Source of the DNA: Cyprinodon diabolis
Lineage: Eukaryota; Chordata; Actinopteri; Cyprinodontiformes; Cyprinodontidae
Assembly: GCA_030533445.1 (NCBI GenBank)
Contig: CM060072.1
Span: forward strand, 17,181,267-17,245,266
DNA: 64,000 bases
Reading direction: 5' to 3'
The notes beneath the pieces were generated by a model, which was not told where the DNA came from, searched no databases, and saw only the letters and a program-made list of their open reading frames with translations. Below, piece by piece: positions 1 through 11,735 of the stretch (its first letter is position 1; each line of letters opens with the position of its first letter). The position numbers were made by a program, and so were the translations under genes.

Positions 1-1235
1 AAAATGTAAAGCAACCCTCTCATATCTTGATACCCATGAAGCAGGAAAAATAGCTGTTCTCTCAAATATGCTTTTAAAGCAGAACATCATAACTTTTGAC
101 CCAAATATTAGCTTCATTTGAGAGATTTAAATGATTTTTAATGTCATTATAAAGCACTAGGCACATAACGATTGCAGATATCTAAGGAGTTGATCTGCTG
201 GCATGTTCTCTCATCCAGTCTGCTCCAACATGGATTCAATTCAGGATCCTGGCATTCATCTCAAACGGCCTGGAAATGCTCAATGGCTCAAAAACCAATA
301 TGAATTGTCGGATGCACCTCTGTCTATATGGAACAGTAAAGCATATTGTAAAACAGCTGTTTCCCCTCTTTACAGCAAATTTTCATCTGACTTTCCTTCA
401 TGATTAAGTGAATAAGAAGAATGTGAAGAAAATAATTCAGAAGATTTTAATATATTCAAAATGTGGTTTAAATCAAACCTGAATCCTTGAAAAAAAATAC
501 TATACAAAATGAGGCAGCATGTCTAGCCTTTACTGTCCAGCAGTTCTAAGGCTTTCATAATCATTTATACAAGCATCCGTGAATACCAATCTGATCCACT
601 TGATCTTTTCCTACAGTCTCTTTGGCAGCAAACATAAAGGGCAGAGCAAGAGCTGAATGTTCATCATTTGATATTAACACAGGACAAAGCAGGCCTCTTT
701 GATCAAGGCCCAAAGGTCAGCTACAACAGCTGTCCGAATGCGCTGATGCAAGACCTTCCTTTTCTTCTTCTGGCCAAGAGGAGAATCGTTCCCTGCCAGC
801 CACGAGCAACTCCTCACTTGCTTGAAAATTTCACCGCAGGATACATTTGCTGCTGGATTTTTCCCCAGAAACAAAAATATTTAACAAATAACAATAATTA
901 TGCCTAACAAAAAGCCTCTTGCAACCTCAAGCATTTTGAGTGGTGTGGAGATTCTGGCAAAGTTTCAACTGTATGTGTATTCTGACAAAACATCAACAGA
1001 CAATATGCCAAGTAAAACCTTTAATAAAATGAAAAATAAATTATTTATATTTCCTGGTCATATAAAAATGGATAATAAATACACATTCTTGTATATTTAC
1101 TATTGGCTACATTGTCAAAATCAGTCTGCTTTGAACAGTAAAACAACAGGGTGAGAGAATGACTTTCCACTCACTCCACGTATGCGAGGTAATTCAGCTA
1201 CATTTGCAAATGTTAAGCTATAGGTGTAGCAGAGT
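1..1235. other. Unassigned AT-rich sequence
   Basis: No coding region, RNA gene or repeat that I can name. The short open frames here have no recognisable motifs. Confidence 0.5.
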
Positions 1236-2690
1236 GGCAGACAAACAGAAGTTATAGTCTTTGGACCAGAGTCTCTGAAAAAGAAGCTGATTAGCCAGTC
1301 ACTTCATTTGGATGGGATTAAACTGATTTCAGATAATAAAGTAAAAAATCTTGGTGTTATTTTTGATCAGGACCTGTCATTTAAATCCCAGATCAAAGAG
1401 GTTTCTAGAATTTCCTTCTTTCATCTGAGGAACATTGCAAAAATTAGAAATCTCCTGTCCAGGGGTGATGCTGAGAAACTAGTCCATGCATTTGTTACTT
1501 CAAGGCTGGACTATTGTAATTCTTTACTATCAGGAAGTCCACAAACTGTAGTTAAAAGCCTTCAGCTGATCCAAAATGCTGCAGCCAGAGTTCTGATGAA
1601 AATTAAAAAGAGAGATCATATCTCTCCTATCCTGGCTTCTCTTCATTGGCTTCCTGTTAAATCAAGAATAGAATTTAAAATCCTCCTTCTCACATATAAA
1701 GCCTTAAATGGCCAAGCTCCATCTTATATCAGAGATCTGATTGTTCCTTATGTTCCTAACAGAGCACTTCGCTCTCAATCTGCAGGTTTACTAGTGGTTC
1801 CTAGAATTTCTAAAAGTAGAATGGGAGGCAGATCTTTTAGTTATCAGGCTCCTCTCCTGTGGAACCAACTACCAGTTTTAGTCCGTGAGGCAGACACCCT
1901 GTCTACTTTTAAGGCTAGGCTTAAAACTTTCCTTTTTGATAAAGCTTATAGTTAGGGTGGCTCAGGTTATCCTCAGCTGTCTTTAAAGTTATGCTGCTAT
2001 AGGCTTAGACTTTTGGAGGACATAGGGACCCCATTTCATCATTCTGCTTCATTCTCTCTCTGTTCTCCTATTCTGCAGAATCTGTTTGTTCAATCTCTAA
2101 CCTTCTGCTCTCTCTGCTTTTCCTCAGAGTAGCTTTGCCTCGTCTGTTCCTGTTTGGCTGTGACGTCATCCAGGAAAGAAACATCAGCTGTGCTGCTTCC
2201 ATCAACACCCTTGTTTGTAGATGTTGGAGATCGGCCTGTCTTCAGGTGTGGTGCTGTTTCTCTGGCCGTGGCTGGGTGAATGTGCTCTCTTCATCCTCTG
2301 GCATGGGAGCTGCCTTGGAGCTCGTCTGCCTGGCTGTGTGTTTCCTGGACGGGGCCGCCTTTTACAGCTGCTTTTTGTATCTCTGCTTCTGTCTCCTTGA
2401 ACCCCAGTCGGCCTCGGCAGATGGCCGCTCGCACTGAGCCTGGTTCTGCTGGAGGTTTCTTCCTGTTAAAAGGGAGTTTTTCCTCTCCACTGTCGCTACA
2501 AGCATGCTTAGTGTGAGGGATTGTATTTGAGTCAATGAGTCAATGCAATCAACTGGTTTTCCTTAGATAGAAACTTTGTATCAATTTGACTGTATGATCT
2601 GGTTGAACTGTAAAGTGCCTTGAGATGACATGTGTTGTGAATTTGGCGCTATATAAATAAACTGAATTGAATTGAATTGAATTGAAATTT
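1236..2690 (+). mobile_element. 5'-truncated L2-like LINE (3' end and 3' UTR)
   Basis: A non-LTR retrotransposon fragment holding the last part of ORF2 and the full 3' UTR. It ends in a TTGAA-repeat tail at about 2661-2690, which is the tail type of fish L2/CR1-clade LINEs. The 3' UTR (about 1956-2660) is recognisable again at 55540-56745, so one family recurs in the window. The 5' boundary near 1236 is where the reading frame starts to match the LINE; everything upstream of this point, including endonuclease and polymerase motifs, is missing, as expected of a 5'-truncated insertion. Clade assignment is from memory of the family's C-terminal protein and tail. Confidence 0.85.
1248..1955 (+). 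pseudogene. LINE ORF2 C-terminal fragment (reverse transcriptase 3' region)
   Basis: An open frame of about 235 codons, with no ATG at its left edge, encoding the C-terminal part of an L2-like ORF2 protein. Recognisable blocks are VIVFGP at the start, then LGVIFD, HLRNIAKIRNLLS, DAEKLVHAFVTSRLDYCNSL, LIQNAAARVL, SLHWLPV and LLLTYKALNG, ending with a conserved tail containing LWNQLP. These follow the polymerase palm and thumb. The catalytic Y-A-D-D region lies upstream in a complete element and is absent. The frame is undamaged across its whole length, so this copy is comparatively young even though it cannot encode an active enzyme. Confidence 0.85.
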
Positions 2691-3300
2691 CAAAGCAAGT
2701 AGATTCACACAAAAGTAAAACTGAAAAGAAAATAGGGAATTTACAGCATCAGAAAATCATGTGCAGATATTTTAAAAAGGCTTACTTACACCTAAAATAA
2801 ATGTATGACCTGTGTTTATATATTTGTGCATAAAAAAATCAACAACAGGCTTTTAGCAAGAAATGGAAAAACTGTTCAAGCAGGAATGTAAACAGTTAAT
2901 AATTTTCTTTTCTAGGGAGCGTTGATGATGATAAAATCTAGCAGCTACTGGGAGGAGCGATCTGCAATGAATCCATAAGAGCAGAACCCAGTGGAGTGCT
3001 AAAAAAAATGATGAAACACATATTTGAGAAATTATATTGGGCTGTATCAAATATACACTTAAATATGTTTTCATTTTAGTAAAACATACTCAGTGTATTA
3101 CATATACATTTCTATCTACATGTTTCTATGGAATAGTATACTGTAATCAATACCCTAGCTAGGAGTAGATAACAAGAAGCACTCAAACTAACAGCCACTC
3201 AAGGTAACCCCTACTCACATGTCTACTCCATCAGAATACCTCGAATCGTACTGTAGCTCTTTCTCCAGTGCCTAGCTCTTATCCCTTCGCTTTCTGCTGG
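2691..3300. other. Unassigned sequence between LINE fragments
   Basis: Nothing recognisable. AT-rich, with no convincing coding region. Confidence 0.4.
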
Positions 3301-3319
3301 GTCCACAGTAAGAACACCA

Positions 3320-3765
3320 TCACTTACACTGTAATGAACTTTTTGAAGAGTTTCAGTCAGATTTTAGAGCTCATCATTACATACAAAGAGCATTGATGAA
3401 GGTCACTAATGATATTCTCCTGGCATCAGATAATGAACTTGTATCTCCTGTTCGATCTCACTGCTCTATATAATACAGTCGATCAAAATATTCTTCAAGA
3501 AAAGCTTAACCGTTCTATTGGAATTAATTCAGCACTAGGCTGGATCAAATCTTATTTGTGTGAAGGATTTAAAATAAAATAGAATTTATTGTCTTTGGAA
3601 CAGAGTCTTTGAAAAAGAAACTGATTAGTCAGTCACTTCATCTGGATGGAATTAAAGAGATGATAAAAACATTGTTACCATTTTTGATAAAGATTTGTCA
3701 TTAAGATCATATATCAAAGAGGTTTCTAGAATTTCCATCTCTCATCTCCAAAATAGCAGCCAAGT
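3320..3765 (+). mobile_element. Internally deleted L2-like LINE relic
   Basis: A degraded fragment of the same LINE family. Bases about 3336-3480 translate, with stops, to the reverse transcriptase block before the active site (FQSDFRAHHY, then KVTNDILLASDN). After about 3585 the sequence jumps to the segment equivalent to 1253-1420 of the first copy (FGTESLKKKLISQSLHLDGI, then VSRISISHL). The DNA between, which should hold the Y-A-D-D motif, is deleted. Confidence 0.7.
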
Positions 3766-3802
3766 TCTAACATGCCTTTAAGAGAAACATTCATCCAGAC
3801 AC

Positions 3803-5136
3803 TGTCAGGATTTGGATAAGGTTTGTTGGCCCAAAAGCAGAAGCAGGGAGACAGAGGTGAATTTCTTGTGGGTTTAATAATGAGTTTACTGAAAACAGAG
3901 GCAGGTGATCAAAAAATCCAAATATGAAAAAACAGGTTCAAATAAGGAAAGCAGGAATCCAAAAAGAAAACAAAGTCCAAACTAACATGAAACAAGGAGT
4001 CCAAAAATGAAAACATAAAAGCTAGTCAAAACGTACCAGAAACCAAGGAGACATCAGGGGAATCAAAATCACATGGAGGAAGGCCCAGAGAGAAGGAGCT
4101 GGAGGAAGTTTAATGAGGACACAGCAAAGAAGAACAGAAGAGAGAGTGTATTTATGTTGGGATCTGGAGGTCTGTCCACTTTCTCGACCAGAGAGCGTAC
4201 GAGATCTCCTGGAGCCGGAGCTGATTGCACCACCTGTCTCTCATCTGCTCATCAGGAGATCCGTATTTTAGGAGGCCGAGGGCTTCACTCCAGTGCCAGA
4301 ATGTTTGCCAGTAACGGTTAGCAAGCCTGAGCCAACCAGCCTGTCTAAAGCTCTGACTCCTTGAGAACCGAACCTGACCTGTTTTCTCCTCTCTGCTTCC
4401 TAGACAGAACCTGCCTGAAACCTGAAACCCTGAAGAGTTTCTTTGCCAGTAATCTGCCTGTCCGTTCTCAGAAGAACTCTGGAGAACAGTTCCTGTCAAA
4501 GATCTGCCTGCCCGCTCTCAGAAAATTACTGGAAGGAAACTCAAATCAGTGATCTGCCTGCACTCTATAAGCTCTGCCTCCGCCTAGCCCTCAGCCTGCC
4601 GACAGCCTCTGGACCCTCAAGGTTCCCTCCCTCAGCAGCTCTGCTCCACTCCAGAACAGGTACAGACCTGCACACTCTCTTTCCTGCAATATACCTGGAC
4701 CTCCATAAACTCCTCTGTCCTCCTCTGCAGTGAACCCACTTGTGACCAGTCCAGTCCCTTCCTGGATCTGTTAAATCTGTGTACCTTTTCAGAACCCACT
4801 CGTGACCAGACGAGTTCCCCACTTGACCTGATCATAAAACCTGTACATTCATCATTTAATAAACCTTTGAACTTTTCTCCTGCCTCTGAGACTGGGACTG
4901 AGACAAAGAGAGGAGTAACGAGCAGATTGGGAACAGGTGTGCACAGAGCAGAACAGAAAAGGAGCTAGGGAAAAAGGAGAAGACAGGAGGGCAGCAGAGG
5001 GCAACAAATAAAAACCTAGAAAACAGATAACAAAAACACAACAATATAAGAATTAAACCATAAAAAACTAGAAAACAAGGAGCAAAGCTAAACTGAACAT
5101 CCAAAAGAAAAACATAACAGAACCAGAACTCTAACA
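3803..5136 (-). mobile_element. Solo LTR, minus strand, split by a nested LTR
   Basis: The unit begins TGTCAGGA and ends TAACA on the plus strand, so it is an LTR of the TG...CA type read on the minus strand. It is flanked on both sides by the same five bases, GACAC (3798-3802 and 5137-5141), the length of target duplication made by Ty3/gypsy integrases. Without the nested element the LTR is about 600 bp. No internal retroelement sequence remains, so it is a product of LTR-LTR recombination. Confidence 0.8.
4155..4888 (+). mobile_element. LTR of the same family as the 29.0-29.8 kb solo LTR, nested and 3'-truncated
   Basis: It starts TGTTGGGATCTGGAG and matches, in opposite orientation, the solo LTR at 29008-29769, including the repeated CTCGTGACC-type segments and an AATAAA near 4858. 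Its start also matches the 5' LTR of the gypsy element at 45378. Similarity stops at about 4888, lacking the final 45 bases or so and the terminal CA, so no matching target duplication is visible. It lies inside the older LTR at 3803-5136. Confidence 0.75.
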
Positions 5137-5149
5137 GACACAGCCACAT

Positions 5150-5565
5150 CACTCCTGTCCTCTCCTCCCTGCACTGGCCCCTGGTCCATTTTCAGATTTA
5201 TTCTGAAATTTTAATGCTTATTTTTAAGGCCCTTCATGGTCTTGCTCCGTCATATTTAACGGAGATGTTGACTGTGCATTGCCCCAGCCAAGCTTTCTGG
5301 TCTGTCCTTCAAATGGTTTTGGACGTACCCAGGTTCAGGTATAAACAGTGGGGCAATCGTTCCTTTGTGGTTACCACACCTAAACTGCAAAATGGCAGAT
5401 CTGCCACTTTTTAAATCCAGATTGAAGACTAACTTTTTCAAACTGGCTTTTAGTATTTAGAACACACTGATTTTTACCATGTTTTTATCTGTCTGTGAAA
5501 GACTTTGGTCTTCCTGCTGTTGTTGTATAGTGCTATATAGATAAACTTTAAGTGACTGATTTAAC
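5150..5565 (+). mobile_element. LINE ORF2 C-terminal relic, second family
   Basis: The translation contains a LINE C-terminal block (PVLSSLHW, then KALHGLAPSYLTEML, then VPRF and WGNRSF) with stops near the end. It resembles the homologous tail at 1308-1955 but is clearly divergent, suggesting another L2/CR1/Rex-like LINE. It ends at a short GCTATATAGATAAA-type 3' tail around 5535-5555. Confidence 0.6.
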
Positions 5566-6710
5566 ATCCATTTATAATCCTGGCTAAAAACACAACATGT
5601 GGATCCCACCACTGATTGTTACATTGCTCTAAAAAAGAAAAAGGAAAAGAGGAAATACGCCTATGTCATGGTTACCACCCACTTCATTTTCACAACATTG
5701 TTATAAGTTAGGTCTGGCAACATGTCTGTGCAACATACCATGTCTTTAAATGAAAGTATTTCACATATGTTATTCTATGCATCTCCTTGGTTTAATTCAG
5801 TAATTTAACAGATTCCAGTTTTGCTCGATTAAAAAGTTTTTGCTCAAAAATGTATTAATTCCGAAAGTTTGCATAGTCAATTATAATGATATGCTTCTTT
5901 TTTTTAAATCAGCAAACTTTAAACAAAAGAAAAAATAAACAAAAAAAATTAATATTAGCCCTTTGTGTTAGAACCTCTTCAAGAAATTGCCATCTATCAA
6001 TCAATTAAGAATCTATAGATTAGTTAAATCAACTTCATATTTACTCATTAATTAACTTGCAACCCTGGTTAAAACAAACAAATCTTAAGACGCATTCAGG
6101 CCTCTTATGCTTAATGACTAGTCTTAACAGAAACAATAATGGTGGTCATCAAAGCCATGTAACGAAAGGACATAAAGGCAGAATGGCGACTTAAAGTAAA
6201 AGTAAAGTTCAGAAAAGATATTTTAGATGAAAATCGAGTTCTTAATTCTTATCACAAGGAGTTTGGGTAAAACCTGGAGATTAATGAGCCTGACTTAAGC
6301 CTGGAAACCATGAGAGATTTCTGCTTTAACCCAAATAACAGGAGCACAGATGACCTCTGCAGCAGGATTTGGTCCTGAAGCAGCAGGTGGTTGTGCTGTC
6401 ATGGGGTACCGAAGAGTTTGCATATGCTGCGAGGATTGGTGTGGCAGGCTCTAGGAAGTAGAAGAAACATGGAGAAGCCAGGTCATACATCAGCAGGGCC
6501 TGTGCAGGGCTCCGGCTGGGCAGCAAAGCTGTTGGAGCAGCAGGACCCCCTGAAGCCCATGCTGGAGCAGAGAAGCAGGCTTTGGACGTGTTGGGAAAAT
6601 ATCTTGGGTGCTAAGCAGCAAACCTAGCAGTGCCACATGCCTTTTTGGTTGGTGTCTTCTGTGCTCCAATGCCATTCTGGGATCAGTTTCTGAAGAAAGC
6701 ATGGCCAATA
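5566..6710. other. Unassigned sequence
   Basis: No recognised gene or repeat. Bases 6330-6700 are somewhat richer in GC and continue across the Tc1 insertion into 8320 onward, so they may be an older unit, but I cannot name it. Confidence 0.4.
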
Positions 6711-6712
6711 TA

Positions 6713-8317
6713 CAGTGGGGCAAAAAAGTATTTAGTCAGCCACCAATAGTGCAAGTTCTCCCACTTAAAAAGATGAGAGAGGCTGGTAATTTTCATCATA
6801 GATATACCTCAACTATGAGAGACAAAATGAGAAAAAAAAATCCAGAAAATCACATTATCTGATTTTTAAAGAATTTATTTGCAAAATATGGTGGAAAATA
6901 AGTATTTGGTCAATAACAAAAGTTCATCTCAATACTTTGTTATATACCCTTTGTTGGCAATGACAGAGATCAAACGTTTTCTGTAAGTCTTCACAAGGTT
7001 TTCACACACTGTTGCTGGTATTTTGGCCCATTCCTCCATGCAGATCTCCTCTAGAGCAGTTATGTTCTGGGGCTGTCGCTGGGCAACACGGACTTTCAAC
7101 TCCCTCCAAAGATTTTTTATGGGGTTGAGATCTTGAGACTGGCTAGGCCACTCCAGGACCTTGAAATGCTTCTTACGAAGCCACTCCTTCGTTACCCGGG
7201 CGGTGTGTTTGGGATCCTTGTCATGCTGAAAGACCCAGCCATGTTTCATCTTCAATGCCCTTGCTGATGGAAGGAGGTTTTCACTCAAAATTTGACGATA
7301 CATGGCCCCATTCATTCTTTCCTTCACACGAATCAGTCGTCCTGGTCCCTTAGCAGAAAAACAGCCCCAAAGCATGATGTTTCCACCCCCATGCTTCATT
7401 GTAGGTATGGTGTTCTTTGGATGCAACTCAGCATTCTCTCTCCTCCAAACACGACGAGTAGAGTTTTTACCAAAAAGTTCTATTTTGGTTTCATCTGACC
7501 ATATGATCTTCTCCCAGTCATCGTCTGGATCATCCAAATGCTCTCTAGCAAACTTGAGACGGGCCTTGACATGTACTGGCTTAAGCAGGGGGACACATCT
7601 GGCACTGCAGGATTTGAGTCCCTGGCGGCGTAGTGTGTTACTGATGGTAGCCTTTGTTACTTTGGTCCCAGCTCTCTGCAGGTCATTCACTAGGTCCCAC
7701 AGTGTGGTTCTGGGATTTTTACTCACCGTTCTTGTGATCATTTTGACCCCACGGGGTGAGATCTTGCGTGGAGCCCCAGATCGAGGAAGATTATCAGTGG
7801 TCTTGTATGTTTTCCATTTTCTAATAATTGATCCCACAGTTGATTTCTTCACACCAAGCTGTTTACCTATTGCAGATTCAGACTTCCCAGCCTGGTGCAG
7901 GTCTATAATTTTGTTTCGGGTGTCCTTTGACAGCTCTCTAGTTTTGGCCATGGTGGAGTTTAGAGTGTGACTGTTTGAGGTTGTGGACAGGGGTATTTTA
8001 TACTGATAACAGGTTCAAACAGGTGCCATTAATGAAGGTAACGAGTGGAGGACAGAGGAGCCTCTTACAGAAGAAGTTACAGGTCTGTGAGAGCCAGAAA
8101 TCTTGCTTGTTTGTAACTGACCAAATACTTATTTTCCACCATATTTTGCAAATAAATTCTTTAAAAATCAGACAATGTGATTTTCTGGATTTTTTTTTCT
8201 CATTTTGTCTCTCATAGTTGAGGTATATCTATGATGAAAATTACCAGCCTCTCTCATCTTTTTGAGTGGGAGAACTTGCACTATTGGTGGCTGACTAAAT
8301 ACTTTTTTGCCCCACTG
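6713..8317 (-). mobile_element. Complete Tc1/mariner transposon with 200-bp terminal inverted repeats
   Basis: A 1605-bp element bounded by TA dinucleotides (6711-6712 and 8318-8319), the target duplication of the superfamily. Its ends are CAGTGGGGCAAAAAAG and the complement, and the inverted repeats run over about 6713-6912 and 8118-8317 with only a few mismatches. The transposase gene lies between them on the minus strand. Long inverted repeats of this kind are common in fish Tc1-like elements. Confidence 0.95.
6929..7951 (-). CDS. Tc1-like transposase, full length, third catalytic residue lost (E279K)
   Basis: A 340-residue frame, the usual Tc1 transposase length, starting at an ATG in good context (GCCATGG). 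Residues 1-110 form the bipartite paired-like DNA-binding region (helix-turn-helix near 25-50, GRPR-like linker SGAPRK at 58-63). The DDE domain follows: D153 in WSDETK, D244 in QHDKDPKH, and the position of the third acid 34 residues later in DLNPIKNLW. That third acid, normally glutamate in DLNPIENLW, is lysine here (codon AAA at 7115-7117, one G-to-A change from GAA). The QHDND asparagine is also changed to lysine. Otherwise the frame is undamaged. The enzyme should bind transposon ends but not cut or join DNA. Catalytic roles are family knowledge; loss of activity is inference. Confidence 0.93.
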   Translation of the reverse strand: MAKTRELSKDTRNKIIDLHQAGKSESAIGKQLGVKKSTVGSIIRKWKTYKTTDNLPRSGAPRKISPRGVKMITRTVSKNPRTTLWDLVNDLQRAGTKVTKATISNTLRRQGLKSCSARCVPLLKPVHVKARLKFAREHLDDPDDDWEKIIWSDETKIELFGKNSTRRVWRRENAELHPKNTIPTMKHGGGNIMLWGCFSAKGPGRLIRVKERMNGAMYRQILSENLLPSARALKMKHGWVFQHDKDPKHTARVTKEWLRKKHFKVLEWPSQSQDLNPIKNLWRELKVRVAQRQPQNITALEEICMEEWAKIPATVCENLVKTYRKRLISVIANKGYITKY

Positions 8318-8319
8318 TA

Positions 8320-9980
8320 TGTTAGGTGGGCAGCATGTGCTGTGTCTGTGGTTTGGTTTCTTCCCTCCTCAGGCTGATTTAGCCCAGCTGAAGATTATCT
8401 CCTACAATCAGTTCAGCCTTCAAAATGGAGCTGTTTGCCAGAGAGACACAACAGATGGTTTTCACACTTATGTCGTCTCCTATGTCCTCTCATGTCTCTC
8501 TCTGGTGGAGTATCTGGCCTCATTACGCTGTACAAACAGGATCAGATAAGTGCTTCAGCAAAACTATCCGCAGCCTGTTCCACAATGCACCACAGCTACG
8601 TCTGCCTTTCTCCACCACTTACCAGTGTCAGACCCCATCTGCAGATCCTACACTGTCCTCTCCTGGAAGTCGCCATTATTCACTCTAAAAACTACAAACC
8701 AATAGTTCGTTCATCAGCTAACATTCATCTTCACCCCTTCAGAGACTCCTTTCCCGACGTTCTGTCGACCCGATTACCTTTTCATTATTTGTTCAATAAA
8801 CCTTTTTTTTTTTTTTTTACTGCTCTGTGTCCGTGATTGTCTCTGTTTAAGATTCAAATCCAGAACCATGTCCGCCCAGGGCCTCATAGTGGCAACCACT
8901 GTTCTTCTAGGTCCTTAGCCTTGCATGAGCTCCTTTCCACCATTCTGACAGAGGTCAAAGGGATTAGACTCTGACTATGAATCCATTAAGAAGATCTTTT
9001 CTAAAATTCAAAACATTTAACACACCAGCTCTCACATCTACCATGTGAGCTCAGGGGTTAGAATGCTAAATACTGAAAGAATCATATGATTTATATTTGC
9101 TCCCTCCGGTTTGAACTGATGGTATTCCAACTTTACTATTGGTACAAATTAGAGTGAAAGAAAATTATAAATTAAATGATGGATGGCTTACTTATCTTAT
9201 TTTAAATACCAAAGCATTGCGTATAAATGACACTGGGCTCCTGAGACGTGATATATAGGAGTCCCTAAAGTTTTTTACCAAGCTTTATTCAAGCATAAAA
9301 TCAGGAGGGGAGCTGCTAAACAAATCCAGATTTCTCTATCTTTGAATCTGTGCTATATAGCTTGTATTTCTTTGGCACATTTTTCTTACCTAAAAAAAAA
9401 TCTTCTGTTTGCTTATTTGATTTTACACAACACTTACAAGTTGTTCACATCCGCAGTTCAGTGGAGGGGAAACTGGGATTCAGAAAGCTTTTAAAATATT
9501 TACTCACATTATGTTCTTGTATGCATTAAACAGACGACATTGTATTTAGTATTCTGGTAATAGTAGCTCTGATTAATAGATGAAACTTCTGACTTGGACT
9601 TAGTGCTACCACAGATGGTGACCTGTTTCTTTACTCAGAAGATGAAGATAAGGAAAACAATGGAGAGAATATGAAAAATATTTGGAAGCATTTGGGGCAT
9701 ATGAAAAAGAGTTTTTACTTTATTTATTTCAGGACATTATGAGCCCACAATAGACATAAGTTTAGTTAGGAAAGATTTTAACCATCAGGCTAAAACTAAA
9801 ACAACAAACTATTAGTTTTAATATCTCTATATTAAGTTTATATTTTGACAGGTCTTAAGCATGAAGATGTTTATCAGTCCAACGATCAAGATTTATGCAA
9901 AAGAAGCTTCTGTTTTTTTGTTTTGTTTTTTTTTGTTATGTTGTTTAAGGTTCTTTTTTTTATTTATCAATCTAATAACT
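8320..9980. other. Unassigned sequence with a polyadenylation-like site
   Basis: Bases 8330-8890 are less AT-rich and contain TTCAATAAACC followed by a T-run near 8790-8820, like the 3' part of a fish LTR or a gene 3' UTR, but no coding region or LTR ends can be shown. The rest, 8900-9980, is featureless AT-rich DNA. Confidence 0.35.
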
Positions 9981-10011
9981 GTTAATAGTCCATTTTGAAT
10001 GGACTATTAAC
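9981..10011. repeat. Perfect short hairpin
   Basis: GTTAATAGTCCATT and its exact complement are separated by TTG, giving a 14-bp stem with a 3-base loop. No flanking coding context. Confidence 0.9.
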
Positions 10012-10114
10012 ATAGATGATTAAAGTATTTAATACAGTTTATATCTATAGGAGTGGATATCCAAGAAAATAACAAAAACAAACAGTGCTTTACCAGACAG
10101 TGCTCACAGAGTTT

Positions 10115-10116
<2 letters not shown>

Positions 10117-10159
<43 letters not shown>
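10117..10159. repeat. (TA)n microsatellite
   Basis: Uninterrupted alternating T and A. Confidence 0.95.
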
Positions 10160-10166
<7 letters not shown>

Positions 10167-10904
10167 CAGTATATATTCAAGAGCTCGGACTGTAAAGCAG
10201 GGTTCTTAAACACCAGTCACAGAGAGCTGATGACCTGCTGTCCTGTTTCTTTAGATGTGGTCCTGCTGCACCTGCCTTGTTGGTTCCACCTTTGTGCAGA
10301 TGACTGGGGCTGCAATACAGGACAAAGAGCAGCATCTTTCTGTCTCTCTTTACACTTCCCTGACGGATGGGTGCTGCTGCTCTGCTGCTGGGCCTCATCC
10401 TCACATTTTCATGCACATTGGAGTTTGTATTTGTTTTTGCATTCCTCAGCTAAAACAAATAGAGATAACGCCTCCAAGTATTTGCACTATGCTGTTGCTG
10501 GCATTTTCATTCTATTGTTGTTGTTGTTATTCTTTGCTTTAACTTTGTGAAATGTTATTTGGGTCTGGGGTGGTGTTTTGGGCTAATTTTGTGCTACACT
10601 GCTGCTCTTCTCACTATGGTGGTGCATGGTCCCAACCCCTTTTTTTCTTTGACTTCCCCACATCCCTAGTGGGTCTGGGGGGGCTGTGCCCCCTAAGAGG
10701 ATTGGCTCAGGAAGATAGTGTATGTATGAGGAGTGTAAGAATATGTTTAGTCTCTGCCCCTGTGGGATTATGGGAATATGACCTCAGACCCCAGGGCTCT
10801 CTTCATTTGTTTATTTGTTTGTTTGTTATCTTTTGTAAAATAATTTGGAATTTTAATTGTGTCCTGCTGGATCTGTATAGGACATTTATTATTGTTATTA
10901 TTAT
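10160..10904. other. Unassigned sequence left of the split LTR
   Basis: Long open frames occur by chance here (for example 10552-11115 on the plus strand), but their hydrophobic, low-complexity translations show no known motif. No repeat family recognised. Confidence 0.35.
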
Positions 10905-11232
10905 TGTCCCCCTTTGGGACTCAGTGTTTTTCAGTTATCAGCTATTCTGTTTTCTTGATCTTTGGTTTATTTTCCATTATACTCAAGCAGTCTTTAGTTA
11001 CTCTCTGTCTCGCCTTGTGCTTGTTAGCTTTCTCCTTGGCTTCCTTCAAGGTAGTTTGACTGACACCTGCTCCGTATTCAGCTCATCAGCCAATCTGTTG
11101 TTTGGTTCCCCTTAAATACACCACCTCTGCAGTCACTCACTGACTGGTTCCTGGTTTTTGTTTTGTTGCTAAAAAACTATATGCACCACCTTTCATCAAA
11201 CTCGAAACCACGCCCACATTCCAAAGTGACAG

Positions 11233-11390
11233 CCGGAAGTCCCGCCTTAATTGAACCGGAAGTCCCGCCTTAATTAATATAAAATTAATATAAAATTAAT
11301 ATAAAATTGATATAAAATTAATATAAAATTGATATAAAATTGATATAAAATTAATATAAAATTAATATAAAATTGATATAAAATTGTATT
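11233..11390 (+). repeat. Subterminal direct repeats of the left arm
   Basis: CCGGAAGTCCCGCCTTAATT occurs twice, 23 bp apart (11233 and 11256), followed by about eleven tandem copies of a 10-bp AT-rich unit (ATAAAATTAAT/ATAAAATTGAT type) to about 11390. The right arm has the same array, in mirror image, at about 23955-24111. Subterminal repeat arrays are typical transposase-binding regions in DNA transposons; that role is inference. Confidence 0.8.
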
Positions 11391-11589
11391 AAAAAAAAAA
11401 AAAATGAATAATTAAAAAAATTATTAAAAAATGTATAAAAATGCATATAAAAAATTAACTATGTTATTTTAATAACGGTTATGATGATTAAATGATTATT
11501 TTTAATTACTTGTATTGATTTCTTATATAATCACTGTAAGCACTCCGTTTCAATCTCTGCCTGCCTGCAGCTTGAGCAGCTGTGTGATG

Positions 11590-11610
11590 AGTGTGAGTGA
11601 CACTCACACT
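11590..11610. repeat. Small perfect palindrome within the left arm
   Basis: AGTGTGAGTG and its complement meet around a single central A. The mirror copy is near 23735-23759 in the right arm. Confidence 0.85.
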
Positions 11611-11691
11611 GCAGCGAGGGGGGTTAGGGGATGGCTGCGACCCCCTCACTCTGCCTTACTATGTGGCCCTTTGCCTCATAGGATTCTGTAA

Positions 11692-11694
<3 letters not shown>

Positions 11695-11734
<40 letters not shown>
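11695..11734. repeat. (TA)n microsatellite of the left arm
   Basis: About 20 TA units; the right-arm counterpart at 23615-23648 has about 17. It accounts for most of the length difference between the arms. Confidence 0.9.

Positions 11735-11735
<1 letters not shown>

Noticed and set aside
7302..7970. 222-residue plus-strand frame
   Set aside because: Antisense shadow of the Tc1 transposase at 6929-7951.
10552..11115. 187-residue open frame
   Set aside because: Crosses unrelated repeat and LTR sequence, hydrophobic low-complexity translation, no motif; a chance frame.
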